NCBI GenBank assembly: GCA_022712895.1
Contig: JAFLJS010000062.1
Span: 1-64,000, forward strand
Reading direction: 5' to 3'
Length of the DNA stretch: 64,000 nt
From: Desulfocapsa sp.
Lineage (GTDB): Bacteria > Desulfobacterota > Desulfobulbia > Desulfobulbales > Desulfocapsaceae
Shown piece after piece: positions 42,784 through 51,705 of the stretch. Every line of letters starts with the position of its first letter. The stretch's first letter is position 1. The notes below the pieces were generated by a model. That model did not search any database, was not told where the DNA came from, and saw only the letters and a program-made list of their open reading frames with translations. Position numbers and translations under genes: made by a program.

Positions 42784-43863
42784 ATGCAGAGTAGAAGATA
42801 CATATTACATATCGACATGGACGCCTTTTTCGCCTCCGTGGAACAGATGGACAATCCCAAGTACGCAGGACGTCCACTGATTGTCGGCGGAGACCCGCAA
42901 GGCCGTGGTGTTGTTGCTGCCTGTTCTTACGAAGCCAGAAAATTTGGTATCCATTCTGCCATGTCTGCCGCCAACGCTATCAGGCATTGTCCACATGCCC
43001 TTTTTGTGCGTCCGCGAAAAGAACGATATAAAGAAATTTCTGTCCAGGTTATGCAAATTTTCCGCGAATGCGCATCCGTCATCGAACCACTCTCCGTAGA
43101 CGAAGCATTTCTTGATGTCAGCGAAGACCATACAAGCCTTGAAGACGCCATACAGACAGCAGAACACATTCGTAACAGAGTGTTCAATGAAATCGGACTT
43201 ACCTGCTCAGCCGGAGTTTCCCACAACAAGTTCCTTGCAAAAGTTGCATCAGACATCAACAAACCTGACGGGTTAACTGTCATCAGCCCGGAAGAAGCTG
43301 ACGATTTCCTTGCAGCACTGCCCATAGGCAAGTTTTTTGGGGTGGGTAAAGTCACTGAAAAAAAGATGCATAGTCTCGGGGTTCGAAAAGGTGCGGATCT
43401 TTTTCGGTTCACCCAAAAAGAACTGGAACGTTTTTTTGGCAAAGCAGGTCTTTTTTTCTACGATATCGTGCGAGGAATTGATAACAGACCTGTGCAGGTT
43501 AACCGTGGACGAAAATCCATCGGCACTGAAACAACTCTGCATACAGACCTTATTGATATGGAAAAGATTTATGAAATACTACATGATCTCAGCGAGAAAG
43601 TAGGGCAGAGTCTGCAACGAAAAGAATGTGGCGGGACAACGATCACTCTCAAAGTTCGCTACCATGACTTTAGCACTGTCACCCGCTCGCACACCTTGTC
43701 CGTACCACTGTTCAGTGCCACAGAAATTATGCAACTGATTCCGAATCTTTTACAAGCCACTGATGCTGGTAAAACAAAAGTCAGACTACTTGGAATTACC
43801 ATTTCAAACCTCAGTGGTATTGCAGAAAAACACCCCTTACAACTGCCGCTGCCTTTTGGATAA
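42784..43863 (+). CDS. dinB: DNA polymerase IV
   Basis: A 359-residue Y-family translesion polymerase. Catalytic residues are in HIDMDAFFASVE at the start and SVDEAFLDVS. The palm, fingers, thumb and little-finger regions follow in normal length. The C-terminus reads QLPLPFG, a good sliding-clamp-binding motif. I chose ATG 42784 because the polymerase fold starts there; a TTG at 42745 would add 13 unrelated residues. No LexA box could be recognised with confidence upstream. Confidence 0.93.
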   Translation: MQSRRYILHIDMDAFFASVEQMDNPKYAGRPLIVGGDPQGRGVVAACSYEARKFGIHSAMSAANAIRHCPHALFVRPRKERYKEISVQVMQIFRECASVIEPLSVDEAFLDVSEDHTSLEDAIQTAEHIRNRVFNEIGLTCSAGVSHNKFLAKVASDINKPDGLTVISPEEADDFLAALPIGKFFGVGKVTEKKMHSLGVRKGADLFRFTQKELERFFGKAGLFFYDIVRGIDNRPVQVNRGRKSIGTETTLHTDLIDMEKIYEILHDLSEKVGQSLQRKECGGTTITLKVRYHDFSTVTRSHTLSVPLFSATEIMQLIPNLLQATDAGKTKVRLLGITISNLSGIAEKHPLQLPLPFG

Positions 43864-43980
43864 CCAACAGAAGTTGCTGGTCTTGTAAAAAGCTCATTTA
43901 CTTCTCTAGCGCTGCTTGCTATTATTTTGCTTAATTTAAACTTTTCAAAAGTCACTTTAACTCAACGAAACAACAACGTA

Positions 43981-45843
43981 ATGAAAGACTTAATTTATTC
44001 CATAGTAAATATTTTCCGCTGGGTGGGAAGATTTCTTACCAGTGTACGAATCTGGACCTTGAATATCGCTTTTATTGCACTGCTCTTCTTTATCATTACT
44101 GCGATAGGCTCCCAGAGTACCAAAAAAGTAAGCGACATATCAACAAGCGGTATCCTGCTCCTCAGTCTCTCCGGTGATATTGTAGAAGAAAAACAAAACA
44201 GTGACCCTATATCCGAGGTCATCAATGAAAAACTGGGCTTCAATACTCTTCCAACTGAGACGCTGTTGCAGGATGTTCTCGATGCCATTAATAGTGCTGC
44301 CACAGACGACAATGTTATCTGCATTCTTCTTGATCTTGCAAAACTTAAATCTGTTGGACTGAACCAGTTGCAACTTATTGGGCAGGCACTCACAGACTTC
44401 AAAGAAAGCGACAAACTGGTCATTGCCGCTGAAGATTTTTATCCTCAGAAGTCCTATTATCTCGCAAGTTACGCAGATGAGATATACCTGAATCCCATGG
44501 GAGCTGTTGATCTCCACGGCATTGGCACATTCCGGCTCTACTTTAAAGATGCCATTGATAAGATGAAGGTCACCTACAATGTCTTCCGGGTGGGAAGTTT
44601 TAAATCCGCCATGGAGCCAATCATGCGAAACAGCATGTCTCCTGAAGCAAAAAAACAGAACATGACTTGGCTCACTGTACTCTGGAACACTATCAGTAAA
44701 GATATTATCAGAGAACGTAATCTTGATGCTGATGCCATTGAAATCTACACCGAGAATATCCCTTCCGAGCTGGCAACAGCCGGAGGTGATACTGCCAGAC
44801 TTGCTCTCGAGAGTGGACTGGTAGATGGTCTCAAAACCCGTGAAGAGTTACGAAACTATCTAGTGACTATAAGCGGTAGAAATAGTCATGGAAATTTCCA
44901 ACGAATCCGCTTCAACAATTATCTGAATACCATTTCCAAATCATATCTCGATAATGGCCTGGACGAACCCAGCGTTGGAATTATCATTGCTCAAGGCCCC
45001 ATTCTTAACGGCAAGCAACCAATAGGTACCATTGGTGGTGACAGCCTTGCCCAAATGATACGTAACGCCCGTACAGATTCAAATATTAATGCACTTGTGC
45101 TGCGCGTAGTGTCAGGTGGCGGTTCTGTTTTTGCCTCTGAGATAATCAGACAGGAAATCCTGGAATTCAAAAAAACCGGTAAGCCTATAGTTATTTCCAT
45201 GGGATCAATGGCCGCTTCAGGTGGATATTGGATTGCTGCAGATGCCGACGAAATCTGGGCATCACCTGTAACCCTTACCGGTTCCATAGGCATTTTTGCT
45301 GCTATCCCCACCTTTGAAGAAAGCCTCTCTGCCATGGGTATTTATAACGATGGGGTCGGCACCACCAGCCTAGCCTCTTTTCTCAACCTCACTCGACCTA
45401 TTTCCCCTCTGTTAAAGGAGTCTATCTCCATCAGCCTCAGGCACGGGTATGACCAGTTTTTAAATATTGTGTCGGAAGGGAGAGCAATTGATAAAGCACA
45501 GGTGTCACGGGTCGCTGAAGGAAGGGTCTTTGATGGGCAGACTGCCATGGATCTAGGGCTTGTCGACAAGCTTGGCGACATGAAAGATGCCATCGACTCA
45601 GCTGCCAGGCTTGCCGGTTTGACAGAATACAGTGCACACTACATTCGTAAACCACTGACCGTAAAAGATGAGATTATGCAGATCTTTTCCGGGAAAATAA
45701 CGGATTGGCTTCTGTCAGTTGCCCTACCACCATCTCTCTTGACTCTTGCCAAGAACCTGATCATGCCAATACAAGAGTTACTGCTGTTTGACGATCCCAA
45801 AGGACTCTATGCACACTGTATGATTCATGATTTGTCTCTCTAA
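43981..45843 (+). CDS. sppA: Signal peptide peptidase SppA, long type
   Basis: A ~620-residue S49 peptidase of the double-length type. One membrane anchor lies at about 20-45. The N-terminal half holds the catalytic lysine region GSFKSAMEPI and the C-terminal half the nucleophile serine in SMGSMAASGGYW, as in E. coli SppA. It degrades signal-peptide remnants in the inner membrane, with its active site on the periplasmic side. ATG 43981 begins a normal N-terminus; an in-frame TTG at 43927 is possible but adds a poor head. Confidence 0.9.
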   Translation: MKDLIYSIVNIFRWVGRFLTSVRIWTLNIAFIALLFFIITAIGSQSTKKVSDISTSGILLLSLSGDIVEEKQNSDPISEVINEKLGFNTLPTETLLQDVLDAINSAATDDNVICILLDLAKLKSVGLNQLQLIGQALTDFKESDKLVIAAEDFYPQKSYYLASYADEIYLNPMGAVDLHGIGTFRLYFKDAIDKMKVTYNVFRVGSFKSAMEPIMRNSMSPEAKKQNMTWLTVLWNTISKDIIRERNLDADAIEIYTENIPSELATAGGDTARLALESGLVDGLKTREELRNYLVTISGRNSHGNFQRIRFNNYLNTISKSYLDNGLDEPSVGIIIAQGPILNGKQPIGTIGGDSLAQMIRNARTDSNINALVLRVVSGGGSVFASEIIRQEILEFKKTGKPIVISMGSMAASGGYWIAADADEIWASPVTLTGSIGIFAAIPTFEESLSAMGIYNDGVGTTSLASFLNLTRPISPLLKESISISLRHGYDQFLNIVSEGRAIDKAQVSRVAEGRVFDGQTAMDLGLVDKLGDMKDAIDSAARLAGLTEYSAHYIRKPLTVKDEIMQIFSGKITDWLLSVALPPSLLTLAKNLIMPIQELLLFDDPKGLYAHCMIHDLSL

Positions 45844-45904
45844 TGTGCTGTTAGTTCTTTGCGCTTTTTGTAAAATCGTGTAGTCTGTCTGCGTGCAGCT
45901 TTTC

Positions 45905-45923
45905 CATAATAATTATCATTTCG
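45905..45923. promoter_or_regulatory. Weak Fur-box-like sequence
   Basis: CATAATAATTATCATTTCG agrees with the 19-bp Fur consensus at about 13 positions by eye. It lies just before the solute-binding protein gene. Such AT-rich matches are frequent by chance. Confidence 0.22.
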
Positions 45924-45936
45924 ACACAGAGGCCTT

Positions 45937-46848
45937 ATGAAATCGATTTCCTTACTTATTTCCTGTTTTCTTCTGCTTGTACTCACCCCGCTTACAACAC
46001 TTGCCGCAGACCCTTTTGTTGTCTCTGGTAACCCAAAAGCACCGCCTGTTGTCTGGGAAGAGTATAATAAACTTACCGGAATCGGCCCTGATCTTGCGCA
46101 ATCCATTTTGTCGGAGCTTGGCATCAGTTACACTCTTCAGGTAAAGGGTGACTGGCAACAGGTTCAAGATAAATGTAAAAGTGGTGAAATCGATATGATC
46201 GTTTCCGCCTACAAAAATGAAGAACGCGCCTCTTATATGAATTACTCAGTGCCATATCTGCCACAACCAACGGTTATTCTCGTTGAAAAGGGAAGAGAGT
46301 TTGCTTTTGGTCGCTGGGAATCTCTTATTGGCAAGAGGGGAGTAACGAATGTGGGAGAGAGTTACGGACAGGAATTTGACGATTTTATTAAAGACAAGTT
46401 AAACGTAAAATACATTGCCTTTGAACGTGCCATTGAACTTCTCAATCGCGGCGAAGCAGACTATCTCATCGTCGATCTATTTACAGCCCTTATTTATGCA
46501 CAGCTCCTGCAGGGGGAAGATGCTATTACCATCCTCGACCCTCCTGCCACCACCCAGACATTCCATATGACCATTGCTAAAGATTCTGCTCTCGCCAAAC
46601 AGATGCCCGAAATTGACAAAAAGCTTCGGGTTCTTGTAAAAGATGGTACCGTGGAAAAACTCTTTTATAAACACTACGATGCCTGGAAAACACTGATTGC
46701 AAAACGTTCACACTTCTTAAACAGAAATTCTGGTATCCGCAGCCAAGAACATGTGCAGTATCTGAAAGATCAGGATGCGTATGCAAAACAGCGAATTAGC
46801 AGCCTGCTCAAGCAAAACCGAGATGGCCTACCAGCTGCTGCCGAATAA
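45937..46848 (+). CDS. Periplasmic solute-binding protein, family 3 type
   Basis: A 303-residue protein with a signal peptide (1-23, ending LAA). It follows the amino-acid-binding family 3 fold: GIGPDLAQSILSELG, GEIDMIVSAYKNEERASYMNYSVPY (given in part), an IELLNRGEADYLIVD segment and the VEKLFYKHYDAW end. No permease or ATPase gene is adjacent, so it may be an orphan receptor, for example one that feeds a sensor such as the diguanylate cyclase encoded convergently downstream. The C-terminal 50 residues are a charged extension beyond the family fold. Confidence 0.8.
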   Translation: MKSISLLISCFLLLVLTPLTTLAADPFVVSGNPKAPPVVWEEYNKLTGIGPDLAQSILSELGISYTLQVKGDWQQVQDKCKSGEIDMIVSAYKNEERASYMNYSVPYLPQPTVILVEKGREFAFGRWESLIGKRGVTNVGESYGQEFDDFIKDKLNVKYIAFERAIELLNRGEADYLIVDLFTALIYAQLLQGEDAITILDPPATTQTFHMTIAKDSALAKQMPEIDKKLRVLVKDGTVEKLFYKHYDAWKTLIAKRSHFLNRNSGIRSQEHVQYLKDQDAYAKQRISSLLKQNRDGLPAAAE

Positions 46849-46867
46849 CAACGTGAACACGGGATCG

Positions 46868-46892
46868 AAGTCGTCTCTCCATAAGGCGACTT
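46868..46892. terminator. Stem-loop after the solute-binding protein gene
   Basis: AAGTCGTCT at 46868-46876 pairs with AGGCGACTT at 46884-46892 (one G-U) around a 7-nt loop. Only TTTG follows, so it is a weak terminator candidate between convergent genes. Confidence 0.5.
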
Positions 46893-46978
46893 TGACGCCA
46901 TCAACCCTAAAAGGGTATCAAATGAATCTGTACTCTAGAGTTGACAACGTGCCTTTTAAAGTTTTCACACCGTACAAT

Positions 46979-48550
46979 TCACTCAAAAAAACAATAGTTA
47001 TTCCGTCCATTTTGCTTCGCCTGATACATTGCGCTATCAGCATTATGTATCAGAATTGTTTCCTCAATTCCGTCTTCCGGAAAGACTGCTATGCCTATAC
47101 TCGCGCCAACAATTGCTTGCTGACCATTCAATGCAAACGGTACTGAAAGATTCTTTATTATGAGTTGCGCGACCTTGGCAATATTTTCATTTTCCATCAC
47201 ACCATTAAGGATTACAGTAAATTCATCCCCGCCCAGACGGGCAACAGTATCAGACTCCCGTACAATTTGCTGAATCCTCGTTGAAACCTCTCGCAGTAGT
47301 TGATCACCTGCAGCATGCCCTAGAGTATCATTAACAATTTTAAATTTATCGAGATCGATAAAAAGCAGAGCAAAGCGAGTTTTCAAACGTTTATTATGCA
47401 GTACAGCCCTTGCCAAACGATCCTGAAACAGTTGTCTGTTCGGCAACCCGGTTAAAGTATCTATGGTGGCCTGATGTTTGAGTACTACTCCGTCCTTTTT
47501 CTCTTTGATCCTTGTACAAAAAAGACGCCAGCTGAGGAGCATCAAAAGTATAAAAACCGGAGTAGCAATTTGTACAAGGGAGCGTAATATTGCTCTATTT
47601 TCAGCACGAATAACCTGAGGGGTTACGTGCGAAACGACCTTCCACTGGTAGGCAGTGTTATTGGCACTTTCTCCCCGTACGTCTCGCCGAGATTTATAGA
47701 GTTGCAGTGTGTGGAAAAAACGAATTGTAGTGAAAGTAAAGATGCCAGCGTTGTGCAGATACTGTCCATCTTCTTCAAGAAATATTTTCTCTGAACCGAC
47801 TGGATGCTTCTTTAAAAAATTATGATCGTGATCCAACATAAATCCCCATTCCATCAGAGGATCAGGATGTTTGAGCCAATAGCCGTCAGCATTGATGAGA
47901 GTAGCATGGTCTCCAATGTTTGCAACTGCACTGGAAAAATCATCCAACAACTGTTCTGCCAGATAATTGAGTAGAATAACACCTATTTTTTCTCCCTGAG
48001 CATTAAAAACTGGAGTGCCAAAACGAATCATTGGCTTGTGAGGCTCTTCAATTCTGCCATGTTCCTTGTTGAGGTCAAGGGGTGAGACATACACCATACC
48101 TTTAGCTACTTTTATCGATTCTTTAAAATAGTACCGATCTCTTTTATTTTGTAAATATTTGGCAGCTACAGCACTGGCTTTTCCTTCATGGTAATTAACC
48201 CGCACAATCTCCAAGCCCTCGGTATCCAAAAAACGAATTTGGTCGTAAACGCCCTTCATTTCAGAAAAATATGACAAATCACTTTGTAGAGTCCGGAAGG
48301 CTTCAAGATTCAACAGTTTTCTGTCCGTATAAAAGGCATTATGCCGTGCCAAAATAAGAAGATCCGACATGATCGTCTGAAATTCCTGATTGATGGCTCG
48401 CGCCCCCATATTCACATTCAACCGTTCATTTTCAAGGCGATGCGTATTAATTTTTTCAGTTTCTGACAGGTAAAAGTAGGTGAAGAAAGCAATGAAGGCT
48501 ATGCCACAGGGAAGGAAGATATACAAAACAAATTTAACAACGTTATTCAT
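46979..48550 (-). CDS. Membrane diguanylate cyclase with dCache sensor
   Basis: A 523-residue protein. Membrane helices at about 8-28 and 318-338 enclose a double-Cache periplasmic sensor. The cytoplasmic GGDEF domain has an intact GGDEF signature and an RESD I-site five residues before it, so product inhibition is expected. It makes cyclic di-GMP in response to an extracytoplasmic ligand. There is no EAL domain. It is transcribed towards the solute-binding protein gene, so the two genes converge. Confidence 0.92.
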   Translation of the reverse strand: MNNVVKFVLYIFLPCGIAFIAFFTYFYLSETEKINTHRLENERLNVNMGARAINQEFQTIMSDLLILARHNAFYTDRKLLNLEAFRTLQSDLSYFSEMKGVYDQIRFLDTEGLEIVRVNYHEGKASAVAAKYLQNKRDRYYFKESIKVAKGMVYVSPLDLNKEHGRIEEPHKPMIRFGTPVFNAQGEKIGVILLNYLAEQLLDDFSSAVANIGDHATLINADGYWLKHPDPLMEWGFMLDHDHNFLKKHPVGSEKIFLEEDGQYLHNAGIFTFTTIRFFHTLQLYKSRRDVRGESANNTAYQWKVVSHVTPQVIRAENRAILRSLVQIATPVFILLMLLSWRLFCTRIKEKKDGVVLKHQATIDTLTGLPNRQLFQDRLARAVLHNKRLKTRFALLFIDLDKFKIVNDTLGHAAGDQLLREVSTRIQQIVRESDTVARLGGDEFTVILNGVMENENIAKVAQLIIKNLSVPFALNGQQAIVGASIGIAVFPEDGIEETILIHNADSAMYQAKQNGRNNYCFFE

Positions 48551-48593
48551 AAGCTCTTATAAAAACTTTTAAATCAGACCATTCCTGACGTCT

Positions 48594-48701
48594 TCGTAAA
48601 AATCTCACATACTTGTTGGTTTTACTGATTTTTTATTCCAATGGCAGACGTTACATCTACTTACAGCACAGATGTAACATATGAAGTTTTTTACGACTCC
48701 A
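48594..48701. repeat. Diverged member of the hairpin repeat family (copy 5)
   Basis: The ends TCGTAAAAATC and TTTTTTACGACTCCA match the ends of copies 2 and 3, but the interior differs. It carries its own hairpin, GTTACATCT (48650-48658) with AGATGTAAC (48670-48678). It suggests that the ends, not the core, define the family. Confidence 0.6.
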
Positions 48702-49172
48702 ACATAGTTAGTATATGCTCACGGCCTCTGGGGGAGTCTCGTGTCCACTGTAACAGTACTTGGAGTACGGGACAAGCCCTCTTCAACATATATCTAGTTA
48801 GATAAAAAAGTGCTGCCTGCACGAGGAACACTCTCGACCTTTATAACCCACTTACATCATACAACAATACTCCGAATTACGGATCGACTGCCCAGCCCCA
48901 AGCGGAAGGATTTTCGATCAGGTTTCGAATCCTTTCTTTATTGAGTTATAATTCTGTTGCAGTGCTCTACACTTTTTATGAAATTTTGTGTTAAGAACTC
49001 GTAAGACAGAACAGTTACGAGGTAAATCAAAAAACCCGAATCACAAACAAATAGTCTGTGACTGGAATTACTCAAATAGAAGGCCAGCCTTCCGATGTCA
49101 TATCAAATAGTATCATGCCCCGTGCGAATGGGTCACTGGCCACTTTTGCTTTCAACTTCTTGTTATAAACAA
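48702..49172. other. Gene-free stretch with weak stem-loop
   Basis: No gene recognised. Around 49031-49066 the minus strand gives TCACAGAC-TATTT-GTTTGTGA followed by TTCGGGTTTTTT, a possible terminator for the DUF1499 lipoprotein gene. The part at 48720-48800 has higher GC and no recognisable product. Confidence 0.4.
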
Positions 49173-49634
49173 TTATTTATTTTCTTTGTTAATTGCTTTT
49201 AGCTTACTTCGAATTTGCTCAATACGTTTTCGGTTCACACCAAGATCTGAATGCCCAACTCTGGAAGCTGATCGCACATGTATGGTCATTTCTCTTGCGT
49301 TTGTATCCGGAAAATAAAATTCTACATCATCAACAAAATGGAACACCCGAGAAGTAAACTCAGCTCTAATATAATTATCCTCAGTCACTATAACCTTTGA
49401 GTTTGTCGACTCATTAAGAATTTTTAAGATATGGTTTTTTACTTCTAATGCTGTACCTGTGGTGAGGATGGGTTCGATATAATGTTTTTTATCTTTTGCC
49501 TGGCTGTTAACACAATTTGGTGTTGTTGGACATTGAATCAGTTGTCCATTCTCAATTCCCAATTTAGGTATCACTTCTGTACATCCTGTTAAAAGTATTA
49601 AACTTGTTAGAACAATCTGAATTTGTTTATTCAT
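49173..49634 (-). CDS. DUF1499 lipoprotein
   Basis: A 153-residue protein with a lipoprotein signal (lipobox LTGC at about 16-19). The mature part matches DUF1499: LGIENGQLIQCPTTPNCVNSQ, the HFVDDVEFYF strand and RSASRVGHSDLGVNRKRIE (given in parts). DUF1499 proteins are of unknown function. ATG 49634 follows a GGA ribosome site; an upstream in-frame start at 49700 would bury the signal peptide. It stands alone between two repeat-like regions and its codon use is AT-rich compared with neighbours, so lateral acquisition is possible. Confidence 0.82.
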   Translation of the reverse strand: MNKQIQIVLTSLILLTGCTEVIPKLGIENGQLIQCPTTPNCVNSQAKDKKHYIEPILTTGTALEVKNHILKILNESTNSKVIVTEDNYIRAEFTSRVFHFVDDVEFYFPDTNAREMTIHVRSASRVGHSDLGVNRKRIEQIRSKLKAINKENK

Positions 49635-49723
49635 TGTTCTTATTCCTTTACGATTATAACGCCGCCAATAACTGGTTTTTTGTGAAGCGAAGTATAACAA
49701 AGAGTCCGAGTTTATGTGCGATT

Positions 49724-49834
49724 GGGGTCAAATCCTTAGCTTGACATAGATTCTCTATCTTTCTACCATCTTGAAATTTTCTGGATCATTTTATACCTTG
49801 TTCCTAAACGGTTCAAGGATAAAGATTTGATCCC
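49724..49834. repeat. 111-bp element with terminal inverted repeats
   Basis: GGGGTCAAATC at 49724-49734 faces GATTTGATCCC at 49824-49834 with one mismatch; inner CTTGA and TTCAAG segments extend the dyad. The ends resemble those of small elements mobilised by REP-associated transposases, but no such gene is present. The rest of 49635-50007 has no gene. Confidence 0.5.
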
Positions 49835-50007
49835 ACCTTCAGACCACCCTCATAAATGAGCCGTTCTTTCATCAGAGAACCTGGCCTCATCAACCGTTAG
49901 AAATCCAGGGACACGCAAAAAGCAAAATACATATCGGATAACTTGTGTTTTAATCCTGGTTTTAGGGTAAAGGTACACTCTGTAACCATAGAGCGAAAGG
50001 AGAAAAA

Positions 50008-50877
50008 ATGAACAAGCTACACGAGTGGATAACTTGGGTTTTTGACCCTTTAAATCAGTTTTATGAACAGGAAAAGGTTCACCGAAAAATCTCTATCCTG
50101 TTGGTTCTGTTTTTTATCTCTAGCCTGCTGGTTATTGAGTTAAACCGTCAACACTTGTTGCCGACTGCCCTGAGTAACATCGTACCGGGTAATCATTTTT
50201 ATGCCATTGGTGGTGCCTTCACAGTTATCCTGATCCTTGAGGTTATCAGCCTCATTTTTGTTCTGCCCTGTTCTTTTTCCCGTTCTGTGGGTAAACAGTT
50301 TGAAATCCTCTCCCTGATTTTGATGAGAAATGCCTTTAAAGAGCTATCCCATTTTCAGGAACCGGTAACTTTTTTTGGCAACGAGAAAAGTATCCTCTAT
50401 ATATTATCAGATGGATTTGGAGCTGTCCTTATTTTTGGCCTGTTGGGTGTGTATTACCTGCTCCAATCTAAAACAAGTGATGAGCGAGACACTCTTGACA
50501 ATCTATACAGTTTTGTAGCAGCCAAAAAAGGCATTGCTCTGGTTCTGCTCGCCTCCTTTATTATCATGGGTTTACATACCTTGTACGGGACACTAACCGG
50601 CAACCAGCAAGGTGATTTCTTTCACGATTTTTACACCCTCTTAATCATAACTGACATTCTGGTAGTTCTTGTTGCCCAATGTTTTCATCCCTCTTTTTAC
50701 AGCATTTTCCGCAACTCCGGTTTTGCCCTTTCTACCATGATCATCCGTCTTGCCCTGGTGGCTCCAGTCTATTTTAATGTCCTGTTGGGCCTTGCCGCGA
50801 TTATTCTAGCCATCCTGCTGACAGTTATCAGCGACAGATTGTTCTCAACATCCAAAGAGGTACATTCCAAACATTGA
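50008..50877 (+). CDS. Polytopic membrane protein of unknown function
   Basis: A 289-residue protein with about six hydrophobic helices (roughly 28-45, 65-90, 130-152, 172-190, 210-228, 240-280). A cytoplasmic loop carries SRSVGKQFEILSLILMRNAFKEL, a charged amphipathic segment that recalls the S4-S5 or linker regions of channel-like proteins, but I cannot name a family. GGAG ribosome site. It stands between an inverted-repeat element and a decayed MarR-type gene. Confidence 0.65.
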   Translation: MNKLHEWITWVFDPLNQFYEQEKVHRKISILLVLFFISSLLVIELNRQHLLPTALSNIVPGNHFYAIGGAFTVILILEVISLIFVLPCSFSRSVGKQFEILSLILMRNAFKELSHFQEPVTFFGNEKSILYILSDGFGAVLIFGLLGVYYLLQSKTSDERDTLDNLYSFVAAKKGIALVLLASFIIMGLHTLYGTLTGNQQGDFFHDFYTLLIITDILVVLVAQCFHPSFYSIFRNSGFALSTMIIRLALVAPVYFNVLLGLAAIILAILLTVISDRLFSTSKEVHSKH

Positions 50878-51114
50878 TCGGATTGACAAATTAATAGAAC
50901 AATGGGAGAAAGAGCGACCTGACTTAGATGCAACGCCGATGTGAATAATTTGAAGATTAATGATGCTTAACCGTATAGCGGAGCAGGGAATTGAAAAAGA
51001 TTTTCTGTAATGCCGAAAGAAGAGCGAAACCAGCTAGACTATTTACTCAAAAAATTTCTACCTCTACAAATGCACAATGAAGCAGCCATCAAAAATAATG
51101 CTTTTGATAGGTAA
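50873..51114 (+). pseudogene. Decayed MarR-family regulator
   Basis: The frame at 50873-51005 translates as IDRIDKLIEQWEKERPDLDATPM, a typical MarR head, then continues with two in-frame stops through RLMMLNRIAEQGIEKDF. The winged-helix middle is gone. A second frame from 51010 gives MPKEERNQLDYLLKKFLPL, the usual MarR C-terminal helix. Stops, a frame change and an internal deletion mark it as a remnant. It lies just upstream of the LOG gene and may once have regulated it. Confidence 0.7.
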
Positions 51115-51134
51115 GACTCATTGAAAGGACAATT

Positions 51135-51701
51135 ATGAAGACGATTTGTATATTTTTAGGATCAAGCAAAGGCAATCATGAAGCTTACATGAAAGCAGCG
51201 AAAACGATGGGCCAAGAAATTGCTAAGCGTGGTTTGACTTGCGTTTACGGCGGCTCCTGTACCGGCATAATGAATGAATTAGCCAACAGTGTTTTAGAGG
51301 CAGGTGGAACCGTCATAGGTGTTACAATTCAAGCCTTAAAGGACAAGGAAGAGTTTCATAAGGGTCTAAGCGAACTGCATGTTCTACCAACCATGTCCGA
51401 AAGGAAAAATTTGATGATCCAGCTTTCCGATGGCTTTATAGCTTTACCTGGTGGAATAGGAACTTTTGAAGAATTTTTTGAAGTATACACTCTCGCTCAG
51501 TTGGGCTTTCACGATAAACCATGTGGACTATTAAATGTTAATGATTTTTACAAACCACTCGAACTACTTCTGGCCAAAGCTGAAGGAGAGGGGTTTATGA
51601 AAAAACCATACAAAGAATCCCTTGCTTATTCCGAAGATCCAGCGGAACTCCTTGAACTCCTCTTAGAGAAAAAACCAATCTCGCAAATACCAGATTGTTA
51701 G
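51135..51701 (+). CDS. LOG family (TIGR00730-type) nucleotide phosphoribohydrolase-like protein
   Basis: A 188-residue Rossmann-fold protein with the LOG signatures: a Gly-rich start (FLGSSKGN), YGGSCTGIM, the SERKNLM segment and PGGIGTFEE. Such enzymes release the base from cytokinin or other nucleoside monophosphates; in bacteria many act on AMP-type substrates. AAGGA ribosome site. It converges with the P-type ATPase gene, with only 4 bp between the stops. Confidence 0.9.
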   Translation: MKTICIFLGSSKGNHEAYMKAAKTMGQEIAKRGLTCVYGGSCTGIMNELANSVLEAGGTVIGVTIQALKDKEEFHKGLSELHVLPTMSERKNLMIQLSDGFIALPGGIGTFEEFFEVYTLAQLGFHDKPCGLLNVNDFYKPLELLLAKAEGEGFMKKPYKESLAYSEDPAELLELLLEKKPISQIPDC

Positions 51702-51705
51702 ATAA

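Noticed and set aside
48715-48840. Structured RNA or tRNA gene
   Set aside because: No cloverleaf, T-loop or known riboswitch core could be built; GC-rich parts do not pair consistently.
49135-49720. Integron cassette around the DUF1499 gene (ATAACAA and GCGTTAT-like motifs on both sides)
   Set aside because: Neither side gives a full attC pair with correct RYYYAAC and GTTRRRY cores, and no integrase or neighbouring cassettes are present.
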